The notes under the pieces: model-generated
Seen by the model: the letters and a program-made list of their open reading frames with translations, nothing else
Told to the model about the DNA's origin: nothing
Database searches by the model: none
Made by a program: the position numbers and the translations under genes
Assembly (NCBI RefSeq): GCF_943193195.1
Contig: NZ_CALPDG010000001.1
Location: 186,001 to 250,000 of the forward strand
Direction: 5' to 3'
Length of the DNA stretch: 64,000 bases
Source: Mediterraneibacter agrestimuris
Lineage (GTDB): Bacteria > Bacillota > Clostridia > Lachnospirales > Lachnospiraceae
In this document: one piece after another, positions 25,217 through 32,016 of the stretch
Layout of the letters: each line of letters opens with the position of its first letter
Numbering within the stretch: position 1 is the first letter of the stretch

Positions 25217-25233
25217 CAAAATCTTCTCTTTTT

Positions 25234-26391
25234 TTACAATACTCGCCGTATAGTTAAAATCGGTGCATACGTTGCGGTGCAAATTCCAATTCCATCTACC
25301 TCATTCATTGCATTTACGATATTTCCGTCACCCATATACAATCCAACATGGCCATCATATAGAACAATATCTCCCGGTACTGCCTGATCATAGCTGACCT
25401 CATATCCGATATTTACCATATCATAAGTTGTTCTCGGCAGACTAATTCCAAAGTTCGCATATACTGACTGAACAAAACCAGAACAGTCCGCTCCCTGTGT
25501 CAGGCTGGTTCCTCCCCAGACATAAGGGTTTCCGATAAACTGACAGGCAAAATTGATAACAGCCTGTCCTGCAGAAGTTCCGCCGTCCGGATATCCCATA
25601 GTCTCCCATGCGTCCGTCTGCATATCACTACTGTCTGGACGGATTCCTTTTGACGTATCGGCTGCCAGAGCCTCTGCCAGAGCCTTGTCTGCTTCTTCCT
25701 GCGCAATGCGCTGTTCTTCTTCTTCCTTAGACTCGGCATATGTCCATGTTGTCTCGATATTTATATAATTACCGCTGACCCATCCATCAATTTCGCCAAC
25801 CTTTACAGGATACCAGTTTCCCACAGCCTCCCCGGTAACTTCATACTTCTCATCCAGTTCTATCTGTGTCAGAATCTCTGCATCAGTTCCCTGACCGGCG
25901 CGCACATTCAACACATATGCTTCTACAGTTGCTTCTTCTTTCTCATAATCCTGTGCCCGCTGTTTTGCTTCTTCTCCTGTATGCAACACATTTCCCGGCA
26001 CATAGCCTTCTACACTTCCTGACTGAATCTTAGTCCATTCTCCCGCATAATCAAGCACAGTCACAGTCGAATCACAGTACAATTTTCCAACCCAGTCGCT
26101 TTCATTATCCGGTGCATTTCTAATGTAAGCAAAATCTCCCTCACTTACATTAGAAAATGCCCTGTTCAAATACTCTCCCTCTTTTGTCGGTACCATATAT
26201 AAATTGATATTTTCTTTGACATTCGTTTTATAGCACTCTTCCAGTACCGATTCGATTCCTGCAATCGGCAGTGTCGACGTGTTTTCCTTCTGTTCTTCCG
26301 CCGCCTCTGCTGTCAATGCACACCCCGGAATCATGATCGCCCCCACCAGAGCAGATACGATCAATTGCTGCTTCTTACGTGTGTTCTTCAT
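25234..26391 (-). CDS. Exported NlpC/P60 peptidoglycan endopeptidase with SH3 domains
   Basis: A 385-residue secreted wall hydrolase: signal peptide (KKQQLIVSALVGAIMIPGCALTAEAAEE), a SH3-like region (NLYMVPTKEGEYLNRAF...ESDWVGKLYCDSTVTVLDYAGEWTKIQSGSVEGYV), a second SH3 domain (AYVLNVRAGQGTDAEILTQIELDEKYEV...WYPVKV), a charged linker, and a C40 NlpC/P60 domain. The catalytic Cys is in GADCSGF (about residue 302) and His in YDGHVGLYMGDGN; the usual third residue His is Asn in VNAMNE, a tolerated variant. It would cut gamma-D-Glu-diaminoacid bonds in stem peptides. AAGGAGG precedes the ATG. It has its own promoter and terminator. Confidence 0.93.
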   Translation of the reverse strand: MKNTRKKQQLIVSALVGAIMIPGCALTAEAAEEQKENTSTLPIAGIESVLEECYKTNVKENINLYMVPTKEGEYLNRAFSNVSEGDFAYIRNAPDNESDWVGKLYCDSTVTVLDYAGEWTKIQSGSVEGYVPGNVLHTGEEAKQRAQDYEKEEATVEAYVLNVRAGQGTDAEILTQIELDEKYEVTGEAVGNWYPVKVGEIDGWVSGNYINIETTWTYAESKEEEEQRIAQEEADKALAEALAADTSKGIRPDSSDMQTDAWETMGYPDGGTSAGQAVINFACQFIGNPYVWGGTSLTQGADCSGFVQSVYANFGISLPRTTYDMVNIGYEVSYDQAVPGDIVLYDGHVGLYMGDGNIVNAMNEVDGIGICTATYAPILTIRRVL

Positions 26392-26474
26392 ATAAAACCT
26401 CCTTTTTATTTCTGACTTTATCTTTTGTAGGAAGTTTTAAATGTTACATAATTATTAAATTTTGTTACAACGAG

Positions 26475-26503
26475 ATTATATCAATCAAAACTAACTATGT
26501 CAA
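26475..26503 (-). promoter_or_regulatory. Consensus sigma-A promoter of the NlpC/P60 gene
   Basis: TTGACA (26498-26503), 17 bases, TATAAT (26475-26480) on the minus strand, about 85 bases before the ATG: a perfect match to the vegetative consensus. The roughly 400-base gap between this gene and fur otherwise contains only AT-rich DNA. Confidence 0.85.
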
Positions 26504-26716
26504 CCTTTTTAACGTTTTTTCGTATTTCAATAAATGGCAATAACCAACATAATTCTATTGAAATATTTTTTTATAGAGTCGATTTGTTAACTATTTTGTA
26601 ATATTTTTATAGAATTTATACATAAAACAAATACCATTTTTCTGTCCCTTCTTATTAAATATGATTTTTCTAAAATCTATTTAATAAATATCGCAGTAAA
26701 TATTTTCAACTTTCTA

Positions 26717-26768
26717 TTGACATTTTACAAATCCTCGTATATAATCCAATTATAGTAATCATTACTAT
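26717..26768 (+). promoter_or_regulatory. Promoter and Fur/PerR-type operator of the fur-rubrerythrin operon
   Basis: TTGACA (26717-26722), 17 bases, TATAAT (26740-26745) is a consensus promoter. Immediately downstream a perfect 8-1-8 palindrome, ATAGTAATCATTACTAT (26752-26768), covers the transcription start. It resembles the 7-1-7 Fur/PerR boxes, with five of seven bases matching in each half. Autoregulation by the encoded Fur-family protein is the natural inference. Confidence 0.8.
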
Positions 26769-26798
26769 TATTGTTTTAGGTTTGGAAGGAGGATTTAT

Positions 26799-27194
26799 GT
26801 GGCCAACTTGAAGTATAGTCGGCAACGCGAATCCATTAAACAGTTTCTGGCAACAACGAAAGAACATCCAACTGCCGATACAGTATATATGCATGTGCGG
26901 GACGAATTTCCGAACATCAGTCTGGGAACGGTATATAGGAATCTGAAGCTGCTGACCGAATTAGGGGAGGCTGTAAAGATTACTGCTCCCGGCGGCGGTG
27001 ACAGGTTTGATGGATGCGTTCAGCCACACAACCATTTTTACTGCACTAAGTGCAGACGAATACTGGATCTTGACCTTGACATGTCCAAGATTGAGAAGAT
27101 CAATCTTGCGGCAGGCGAGAATTTCGATGGTATCATCGAGTCCAGTAACACCATATTTTTTGGTCAATGCAGTGACTGCATTAAAAAGTCATAA
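26799..27194 (+). CDS. Fur-family regulator, probably PerR-like
   Basis: A 131-residue metalloregulator: N-terminal winged helix (YSRQRESIKQFLATTKEHPTADTVYMHVRDEFPNISLGTVYRNLKLLTE) and a dimerisation domain with HNHFYCTKCRRI and FGQCSDC, the two CxxC motifs of the structural zinc. Being upstream of two rubrerythrins it most likely senses peroxide, as PerR does, although iron-Fur cannot be excluded. The start is GTG at 26799, six bases after AAGGAGG; an ATG two bases earlier, out of frame, leads to a stop after four codons. An operator-like palindrome overlaps its promoter. Confidence 0.92.
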   Translation: MANLKYSRQRESIKQFLATTKEHPTADTVYMHVRDEFPNISLGTVYRNLKLLTELGEAVKITAPGGGDRFDGCVQPHNHFYCTKCRRILDLDLDMSKIEKINLAAGENFDGIIESSNTIFFGQCSDCIKKS

Positions 27195-27230
27195 TTATAT
27201 TATTTTAAAAAGAAAAGGAGAACAAAAATT

Positions 27231-27773
27231 ATGAAAAAATTTGTATGTACAGTATGTGGATATGTTCACGAAGGAGACGCAGCACCGGCAGAATGCCCGC
27301 AGTGCCATGTTGGAGCTGACAAGTTCAAAGAGCAGTCCGGCGAAAGAGAATGGGCTGCAGAGCACGTTGTAGGTGTTGCACAGGGTGTCAGCGAAGACAT
27401 TCTTGCTGATCTGAGAGCAAACTTTGAAGGAGAGTGCTCAGAAGTTGGTATGTACCTGGCTATGGCAAGAGTTGCTCACAGAGAAGGATATCCGGAGATC
27501 GGTCTGTACTGGGAGAAGGCTGCCTGGGAAGAAGCTGAGCATGCTGCTAAATTTGCAGAGCTTCTCGGTGAAGTTGTTACAGACAGCACAAAGAAGAACC
27601 TTGAGATGAGAGTTGACGCTGAGAACGGCGCTACTGCTGGTAAATTTGATCTTGCTAAGCGTGCTAAAGCTGCTAACCTTGATGCTATCCACGATACAGT
27701 ACATGAGATGGCTCGTGACGAGGCTAGACACGGAAAGGCATTCGAGGGTCTGCTTAACAGATACTTTGGTTAA
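27231..27773 (+). CDS. Reverse rubrerythrin (N-terminal rubredoxin)
   Basis: A 180-residue peroxide-reducing protein with the rubredoxin domain at the N-terminus ([29 protein letters not shown]) followed by the ferritin-like di-iron domain, where ExxH pairs occur as WEEAEHAAK and [12 protein letters not shown]. This domain order defines the reverse rubrerythrins, which act as NADH-linked peroxidases in clostridia. The gene is 37 bases after fur with GGAGA upstream of the ATG, so it is co-transcribed and probably de-repressed by peroxide. A terminator follows. Confidence 0.95.
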   Translation: MKKFVCTVCGYVHEGDAAPAECPQCHVGADKFKEQSGEREWAAEHVVGVAQGVSEDILADLRANFEGECSEVGMYLAMARVAHREGYPEIGLYWEKAAWEEAEHAAKFAELLGEVVTDSTKKNLEMRVDAENGATAGKFDLAKRAKAANLDAIHDTVHEMARDEARHGKAFEGLLNRYFG

Positions 27774-27817
27774 ATCTACACCTGATAAAGTTATCAGTAA
27801 TATCAGTAATTGAAAGA

Positions 27818-27848
27818 GGTGTTGGCATATTAGCCGACACCCCTTTTT
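27818..27848 (+). terminator. Terminator after reverse rubrerythrin
   Basis: GGTGTTGGC and GCCGACACC pair (one G-U) around a 6-base loop, followed by CCTTTTT. Confidence 0.85.
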
Positions 27849-27940
27849 ATTCAATAACAATCTACAAAAAATATAGCTTAAAGCGCTCCGCACGGAGACA
27901 CCACATTATATATACCATATTTACAGAGGAGGATTATCAT

Positions 27941-28477
27941 ATGTCAAAATACGCAGGAACCAAAACAGAACAGAACTTAATGAATGCATTTGCCGGAGAA
28001 TCTCAGGCACGCAACAAATATACTTACTATGCTTCTGCAGCAAAGAAAGCAGGATTTGTCCAGATGGCAAATATCTTTGAAGAGACTGCCAATCAGGAGA
28101 AGGAACACGCAAAAATGTGGTTCAAGGAATTCCATGGAATCGGTTCCGTAGAGGAAAATCTTGTTGACGCAGCAGCGGGTGAAAACTTTGAATGGACAGA
28201 CATGTATAAAAAAATGGCTGAGGAAGCAGAAGCAGAAGGTTTTACCGAACTGGCTGAAAAGTTCCGTGGTGTAGCGGCAGTTGAAGCAGCTCATGAAGCA
28301 CGCTACAACAAGCTTCTGGAAAGCTACAAGGCAGAAAAGACATTTAAAGGCGACGCTCCGCTCGGTTGGAAATGTAACAACTGCGGATACATTCATCAGG
28401 GAGAGGAAGCTCCTGAAATGTGTCCTGTATGTGCACACCCGCGGGCTCATTTTGAAAGAAAAGTAGAGAACTATTAA
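27941..28477 (+). CDS. rbr: Rubrerythrin (C-terminal rubredoxin)
   Basis: A 178-residue classical rubrerythrin. The di-iron domain ([56 protein letters not shown]) is followed by the rubredoxin domain [29 protein letters not shown], whose four cysteines are intact. It reduces hydrogen peroxide in the cytoplasm of anaerobes. It has its own AGAGGAGG ribosome site; the terminator after reverse rubrerythrin separates it from the fur operon, though no clear separate promoter was recognised. Confidence 0.96.
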   Translation: MSKYAGTKTEQNLMNAFAGESQARNKYTYYASAAKKAGFVQMANIFEETANQEKEHAKMWFKEFHGIGSVEENLVDAAAGENFEWTDMYKKMAEEAEAEGFTELAEKFRGVAAVEAAHEARYNKLLESYKAEKTFKGDAPLGWKCNNCGYIHQGEEAPEMCPVCAHPRAHFERKVENY

Positions 28478-28523
28478 TCTATCTTTATTTTATCTGCATC
28501 AAAGTAAAAATTACAAGTTATGC

Positions 28524-28560
28524 AAAATGGACGGTTTCCGCACCCGGAACCGTCCATTTT
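28524..28560. terminator. Bidirectional terminator between rubrerythrin and GIY-YIG genes
   Basis: AAAATGGACGGTT pairs perfectly with AACCGTCCATTTT, with CCG/CGG pairing in the loop; TT and TTTT runs lie on both outer sides. It serves the convergent genes. Confidence 0.85.
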
Positions 28561-28573
28561 TTCTCATAAATTC

Positions 28574-28846
28574 CTATATTGTCCTCCCGATTAAAACTTC
28601 CTTCTGTTTCCGGTTCAGTTTCTTAATCGCATATTCCCGGCTCATCGCTTCTTCCTTTGTCTCAAATTTTTCATAGTATTCCAGCACGACTGGGCGGCGG
28701 GACTTTGTATATTTTGCTCCCTTACCGTCATTATGGTCTTTTATCCGCTTTTCCAGATTATTTGTCCAGCCAGTATAGAGCGTGCCGTCATTACATTTTA
28801 CAATATAAACATAGTTGGTTTTCACTGTTTTTGAGTTCATAGTCAT
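28574..28846 (-). CDS. GIY-YIG nuclease-superfamily protein (UPF0213/YhbQ type)
   Basis: A 90-residue single-domain protein: NYVYIVKCNDGTLYTGWTNNLEKRIKDHNDGKGAKYTKSRRPVVLEYYEKFETKEEAMSREYAIKKLNRKQKEVLI. The GIY-YIG signature appears as VYI...LYTGWTNN, with conserved Arg (KRI), Glu (SREYAIKKL) and the KGAKYT stretch. Stand-alone members of this group are DNA-end-directed nucleases of poorly known role. The start is one of two close ATGs (28846, 28840) with weak ribosome sites; the gene abuts the remains of an upstream frame. Confidence 0.9.
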   Translation of the reverse strand: MTMNSKTVKTNYVYIVKCNDGTLYTGWTNNLEKRIKDHNDGKGAKYTKSRRPVVLEYYEKFETKEEAMSREYAIKKLNRKQKEVLIGRTI

Positions 28847-28847
28847 C

Positions 28848-28979
28848 TTATGTCTCTACTTCTTTCCACGATTGCAAAGATTCCATAATTCTTTTTATCG
28901 TATTGATGGACTTTCCTGTCCCTTCCGCCAGATTAATCTGGTTCTTATGATAACTGCCGCCAAAGCTACTGTCAAGTAA
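28848..28979 (-). pseudogene. C-terminal remnant of an unidentified gene
   Basis: On the minus strand an open frame without start codon encodes about 43 residues including GSYHKNQINLAEGTGKS and INTIKRIMESLQSWKEVET, ending at a TAA (28848-28850). The composition looks like a small helix-turn-helix tail (AEGTGKSINTIKR). It begins where the repeat at 28980-29076 ends, so the 5' part may have been removed by that element. No family assigned. Confidence 0.4.
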
Positions 28980-28989
28980 TCAATGGAAC

Positions 28990-29076
28990 TTTTATACAGT
29001 CTATTTCCCATCACGCATTTTTACGGAGTTTGCAGCAAGCGCAAACTCCTATGCTGAATTGTTACCAACCTATCCT
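28990..29076. repeat. Dispersed intergenic repeat copy
   Basis: On the minus strand GTAACAATTCAGCATAGG, AGTTTGCGCTTGCTGCAAACT (a hairpin) and AATGCGTGATGGG match, in order, GTAGCAGTTCAG, ACTTTGTACTTGCAGCAAAGT and AACGCATGATGG of the copy at 8484-8630. Confidence 0.7.
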
Positions 29077-29124
29077 TATCTGCGTCAAAAAAGGACGCGG
29101 CACTTTCTCGCCGCATCCCTTCAC

Positions 29125-29880
29125 TTAGCCTTCCATATAATCCAGAGGATTGATCGGAACACCGTCTTTTAAAAGCTCAAAATACAGATTAGGACCCTCC
29201 ACAGAATAGTACTTAGTAGGCTCACTCAAATGCCCTAATGTCTGTCCCTTATTGACATACATACCAATTTCCACCGGGACTTCCTTTAACTGTCCATATA
29301 CAGCACTGTAGCCATTTCCCATATCTACAGTCACACTTAAACCAGTCTGAGCATCCTGCTCAATAGAAGACACAATTCCCTCTTGTGCTGCCCCGATCAT
29401 TTCACCGATTTCGCCGCCCACTATCAAAGCCGGATTGTACTTATACTGCTCCAGTGTCGGAAAGAATACCGTCTTGTCCATACTATAATCAATCAGCACC
29501 GCGCCGCTTGCCGGCCAGTCCAATGTACTATTCTCATCAAACCACACATTATAAGTGTTTCCTGCTGTCTCTTCTGTGCTGTCTGCTGCTGATTCATCTT
29601 CTGCGGCTTTCACATCTTCTTTTGCGTCTGACGTATCGGTATCACTTTTTGGTTCAGGCAGAATGATATCATCTGTCGTTGTTTCCTCTGTCTTTACTTT
29701 TGTCATATCTTCTGTCTCTTTTTCCGCCTGTGCCATCTGCTTTTCTAATTTGTTCTGATAATTACGAAATGTAAATGTTCCGACAAGTGCAATTACAGCT
29801 ACAAAGCCGATGACCAGAGCGACTGATGCTCCCTTTCCTTTCAGGAAAGACTGCTTTTCATTATTATTCATATTCATCAC
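29125..29880 (-). CDS. SpoIIQ-like M23-family protein with degenerate catalytic site
   Basis: A 251-residue membrane-anchored protein: short cytoplasmic N-terminus, membrane segment ASVALVIGFVAVIALVGTFTF (about 19-39), a Thr/Asp/Glu-rich linker, and a LytM/M23 fold (VVDMGNGYSAVYGQL-type strand, VNKGQTLGHLSEP, GPNLYFELLKDG). Active M23 enzymes have HxH in GPHLHFE; here the sequence is NLYFE, so zinc-dependent activity is unlikely. SpoIIQ forms, with SpoIIIAH, the channel between forespore and mother cell. Its position directly after spoIID (94 bases) on the same strand supports this identity. Confidence 0.82.
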   Translation of the reverse strand: MMNMNNNEKQSFLKGKGASVALVIGFVAVIALVGTFTFRNYQNKLEKQMAQAEKETEDMTKVKTEETTTDDIILPEPKSDTDTSDAKEDVKAAEDESAADSTEETAGNTYNVWFDENSTLDWPASGAVLIDYSMDKTVFFPTLEQYKYNPALIVGGEIGEMIGAAQEGIVSSIEQDAQTGLSVTVDMGNGYSAVYGQLKEVPVEIGMYVNKGQTLGHLSEPTKYYSVEGPNLYFELLKDGVPINPLDYMEG

Positions 29881-29973
29881 CTCTGACCTTATTTTTGCCA
29901 GAAATGTGATGCCTTATTCCACTCCGTGTAAATATATTTTATTTTTGTGACAGTACTGTCCGCTATAAGACTG

Positions 29974-30948
29974 TCATAAAGCATCTTCCATCGTTTTTAA
30001 TTCTGTCCCTTCAAAAAAATACTGAAGTATCTCCTCATATCCTTTTCCCTCCTTCGCCATTGCCTGCGCTGTCCATTGGCTCATTCCCAGACCATGCCCT
30101 ACTCCCTCCGTTGTAATCTGTAAACAGTCGTCCTTGTCCTGTATGGAAAATGCACTGGAAGCCAATGACATCGCATCCCGGAACTCATCTCCACTGCAAA
30201 TGGTTTTACCAATCCGAAATTCTTTTACGTATCCTGCCGTATCTACAGATACAATTTCAAAATCTTCAAATCTGTACGTCATTTTTGCCTCATCCTCCGT
30301 CACCGCCACAAGAAAGGACCGGCACTTCTCCTGTACCTCTCTGTATGGAAAAGAGACTACCTGAATTTCTTCCTCCGCCTCTTTGTCCAGCGGACATTCC
30401 CTCGCAGTAAGATAAGGATATTCCTCGGTTCCAAATACCTCCTGTGCATTTCTCGTCATCCCATTGCTTGACTTATGAAAAGGCGTCCATGCATAAGTTT
30501 CCCCATAAAACAACACTTGATTCTCCGTCTCCCGCACTGCTTTATCCAATTGTTGGTACTGTTTTTCATATTTTTCTTTTCCCCAGTATTTTCTCAGCTC
30601 CTCTGCACTCAAATACCTCTCTGTAAACACCACGTCTCCGCCGCCATCCTTCTGCTGCCAGAGCTTTGTCCGGGTAAGCACCGCCTGTGCTTTCAACAAC
30701 TCGGGCTCACTGTTTTCTGGTGTTTCCAATGCCAATACACCAAAAAAATATTCTTTTAGGGGCACCTCTGTGAGTGTTTTCTCTTTTCCTTCTGTCCCCG
30801 CCTGAACTGTTTCCACTTTTACATACACCGTATCCGATATCCTATTTTCCCTGTCCACCCCATGGAAAAATACTGTAAAAATATATGGCAGCAGAATCAA
30901 GATCATAAGAAATGATCCCATCGATTTTAAACGCGTATATTTTTTCAT
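29974..30948 (-). CDS. spoIID: Stage II sporulation protein D (lytic transglycosylase)
   Basis: A 324-residue protein with an N-terminal membrane anchor (FLMILILLPYIFTVFF) and the SpoIID domain: VPLKEYFFGVLALETP, ELLKAQAVLTRTKLW, the diagnostic GVGHGLGMSQWTAQAMAKEGKGYEEILQYFF. It degrades glycan strands during engulfment. The catalytic Glu is probably that of LALETP. The ATG follows seven T; its Shine-Dalgarno GGAGGA lies inside the 3' arm of a stable hairpin (30956-30989). spoIIQ-like follows in the same direction. Confidence 0.93.
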   Translation of the reverse strand: MKKYTRLKSMGSFLMILILLPYIFTVFFHGVDRENRISDTVYVKVETVQAGTEGKEKTLTEVPLKEYFFGVLALETPENSEPELLKAQAVLTRTKLWQQKDGGGDVVFTERYLSAEELRKYWGKEKYEKQYQQLDKAVRETENQVLFYGETYAWTPFHKSSNGMTRNAQEVFGTEEYPYLTARECPLDKEAEEEIQVVSFPYREVQEKCRSFLVAVTEDEAKMTYRFEDFEIVSVDTAGYVKEFRIGKTICSGDEFRDAMSLASSAFSIQDKDDCLQITTEGVGHGLGMSQWTAQAMAKEGKGYEEILQYFFEGTELKTMEDAL

Positions 30949-30950
30949 AA

Positions 30951-30989
30951 AAAAATGTCCTCCATATCTGATTTAAGATATGAAGGACA
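30951..30989 (-). promoter_or_regulatory. Terminator-like hairpin containing the spoIID ribosome-binding site
   Basis: TGTCCTTCATATCT (30989-30976) pairs with AGATATGGAGGACA (30969-30956) with a single G-U, 6-base loop, then seven T running to the spoIID ATG. GGAGGA, the only ribosome site, is in the 3' arm. It is both an intrinsic-terminator shape and a potential translation block. Confidence 0.75.
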
Positions 30990-31042
30990 CTCCTCTTTTA
31001 TTCGTAATAATCTATCTCTGTTTCTTCACTTTGCAGTACCTG

Positions 31043-31092
31043 GCTGTCTGTTCGGAGCATCGTCGCAACAGTGCAGCCAGAAGGCTGAACTG
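31043..31092. repeat. Degenerate GTTCAGCC repeat copy
   Basis: On the minus strand GTAACAGTTCAGCCTTCTGG, GCTGCACTGTTGCG. It starts right at the stop codon of the upstream membrane-protein gene, like copies at 39411-39450 and 38113-38150. Confidence 0.65.
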
Positions 31093-31971
31093 TTACACAT
31101 CGTCTTCCGCTTTTTCAGTCTCCGGTACTTCAGTTTCCGGTACTTCCGGCTGAACAGTACTCATCAGCCCTCTCTGAGGAACAAATCCGCTTTCCTGGTT
31201 CACAGGCTCCTCCGGCACTTGATTCTCATCATTCTGTGTCTGTACAGGAGCTTCCGGCATAACCGGTGATGTCCCGCCCATATACAAATTCGGATCTTCC
31301 GGCGGCATCTGCATAAAAGGCTTTACCTGTACCGGCCCCATACCCGGATTATAAGGTTTTCTGCTCATAACCAAAAAGCATATTGCCTCATACAACGGAA
31401 TAATCCCCATCAAAATCGCATGTACGATAGACATATTTGGAGAAGTAAATTTGCCCAGTATCTGATGATTTACCAATATACGAAGTACCTGTAGAGCCGC
31501 ATTGAACACAACCAGCACAATCACAAATACAATCATCAAAAAAATCATCAGCCCAACCGTTCCGGCGCTCATTCCCGGACCATAATAGCCGGACACCGTA
31601 TAGCTGAATGCGCTGAAGCCGATCGCCCCGAATATCACAAGATACAATACAAAAACAGCTGCGCCCTCTACAAACGGCAGTACCAGAAGCCATATTCCTG
31701 GATTGCGGATTGATTTCTTTTTAAAAACAATCTCTCCGCCCAATTCACCCTGTAAATATGTTCTTGCAAACGGTACAAATGCAAGCCACGGATATTCTGC
31801 CCCTTCACGTTTGGCAATAGTACATATTCCAATCGCTTTGATAATATAACTCACCAGTGAAAGCAGTCCCCATATCAGGAAAATACCGAAATAAACCATC
31901 AGTATCGTAACTGCCATTGAATCCATCGATGATCCATAATCATACATATAATCATAATCATAGAAATCCAT
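31093..31971 (-). CDS. Polytopic membrane protein of unknown function
   Basis: A 292-residue protein with a Tyr/Asp-rich N-terminus (MDFYDYDYMYDYGSS), five or so membrane segments between about 20 and 205, the recognisable phrase AIGICTIAKREGAEYPWLAFVPFARTYLQGELGG, and a Pro/Glu/Gln-rich C-terminal tail of about 80 residues that is probably disordered. The AKREG-PWLAFVPF stretch resembles a family of Firmicute membrane proteins of unknown role (possibly near DUF5684; not secure). The ATG at 31971 follows GGAGGAGATTACA and is preferred over the longer frame to 31998. It lies between glgP and spoIID. Confidence 0.75.
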   Translation of the reverse strand: MDFYDYDYMYDYGSSMDSMAVTILMVYFGIFLIWGLLSLVSYIIKAIGICTIAKREGAEYPWLAFVPFARTYLQGELGGEIVFKKKSIRNPGIWLLVLPFVEGAAVFVLYLVIFGAIGFSAFSYTVSGYYGPGMSAGTVGLMIFLMIVFVIVLVVFNAALQVLRILVNHQILGKFTSPNMSIVHAILMGIIPLYEAICFLVMSRKPYNPGMGPVQVKPFMQMPPEDPNLYMGGTSPVMPEAPVQTQNDENQVPEEPVNQESGFVPQRGLMSTVQPEVPETEVPETEKAEDDV

Positions 31972-32016
31972 TGTAATCTCCTCCATGCAGTAGTTCATCT
32001 GCTGCGGAATCCACTT

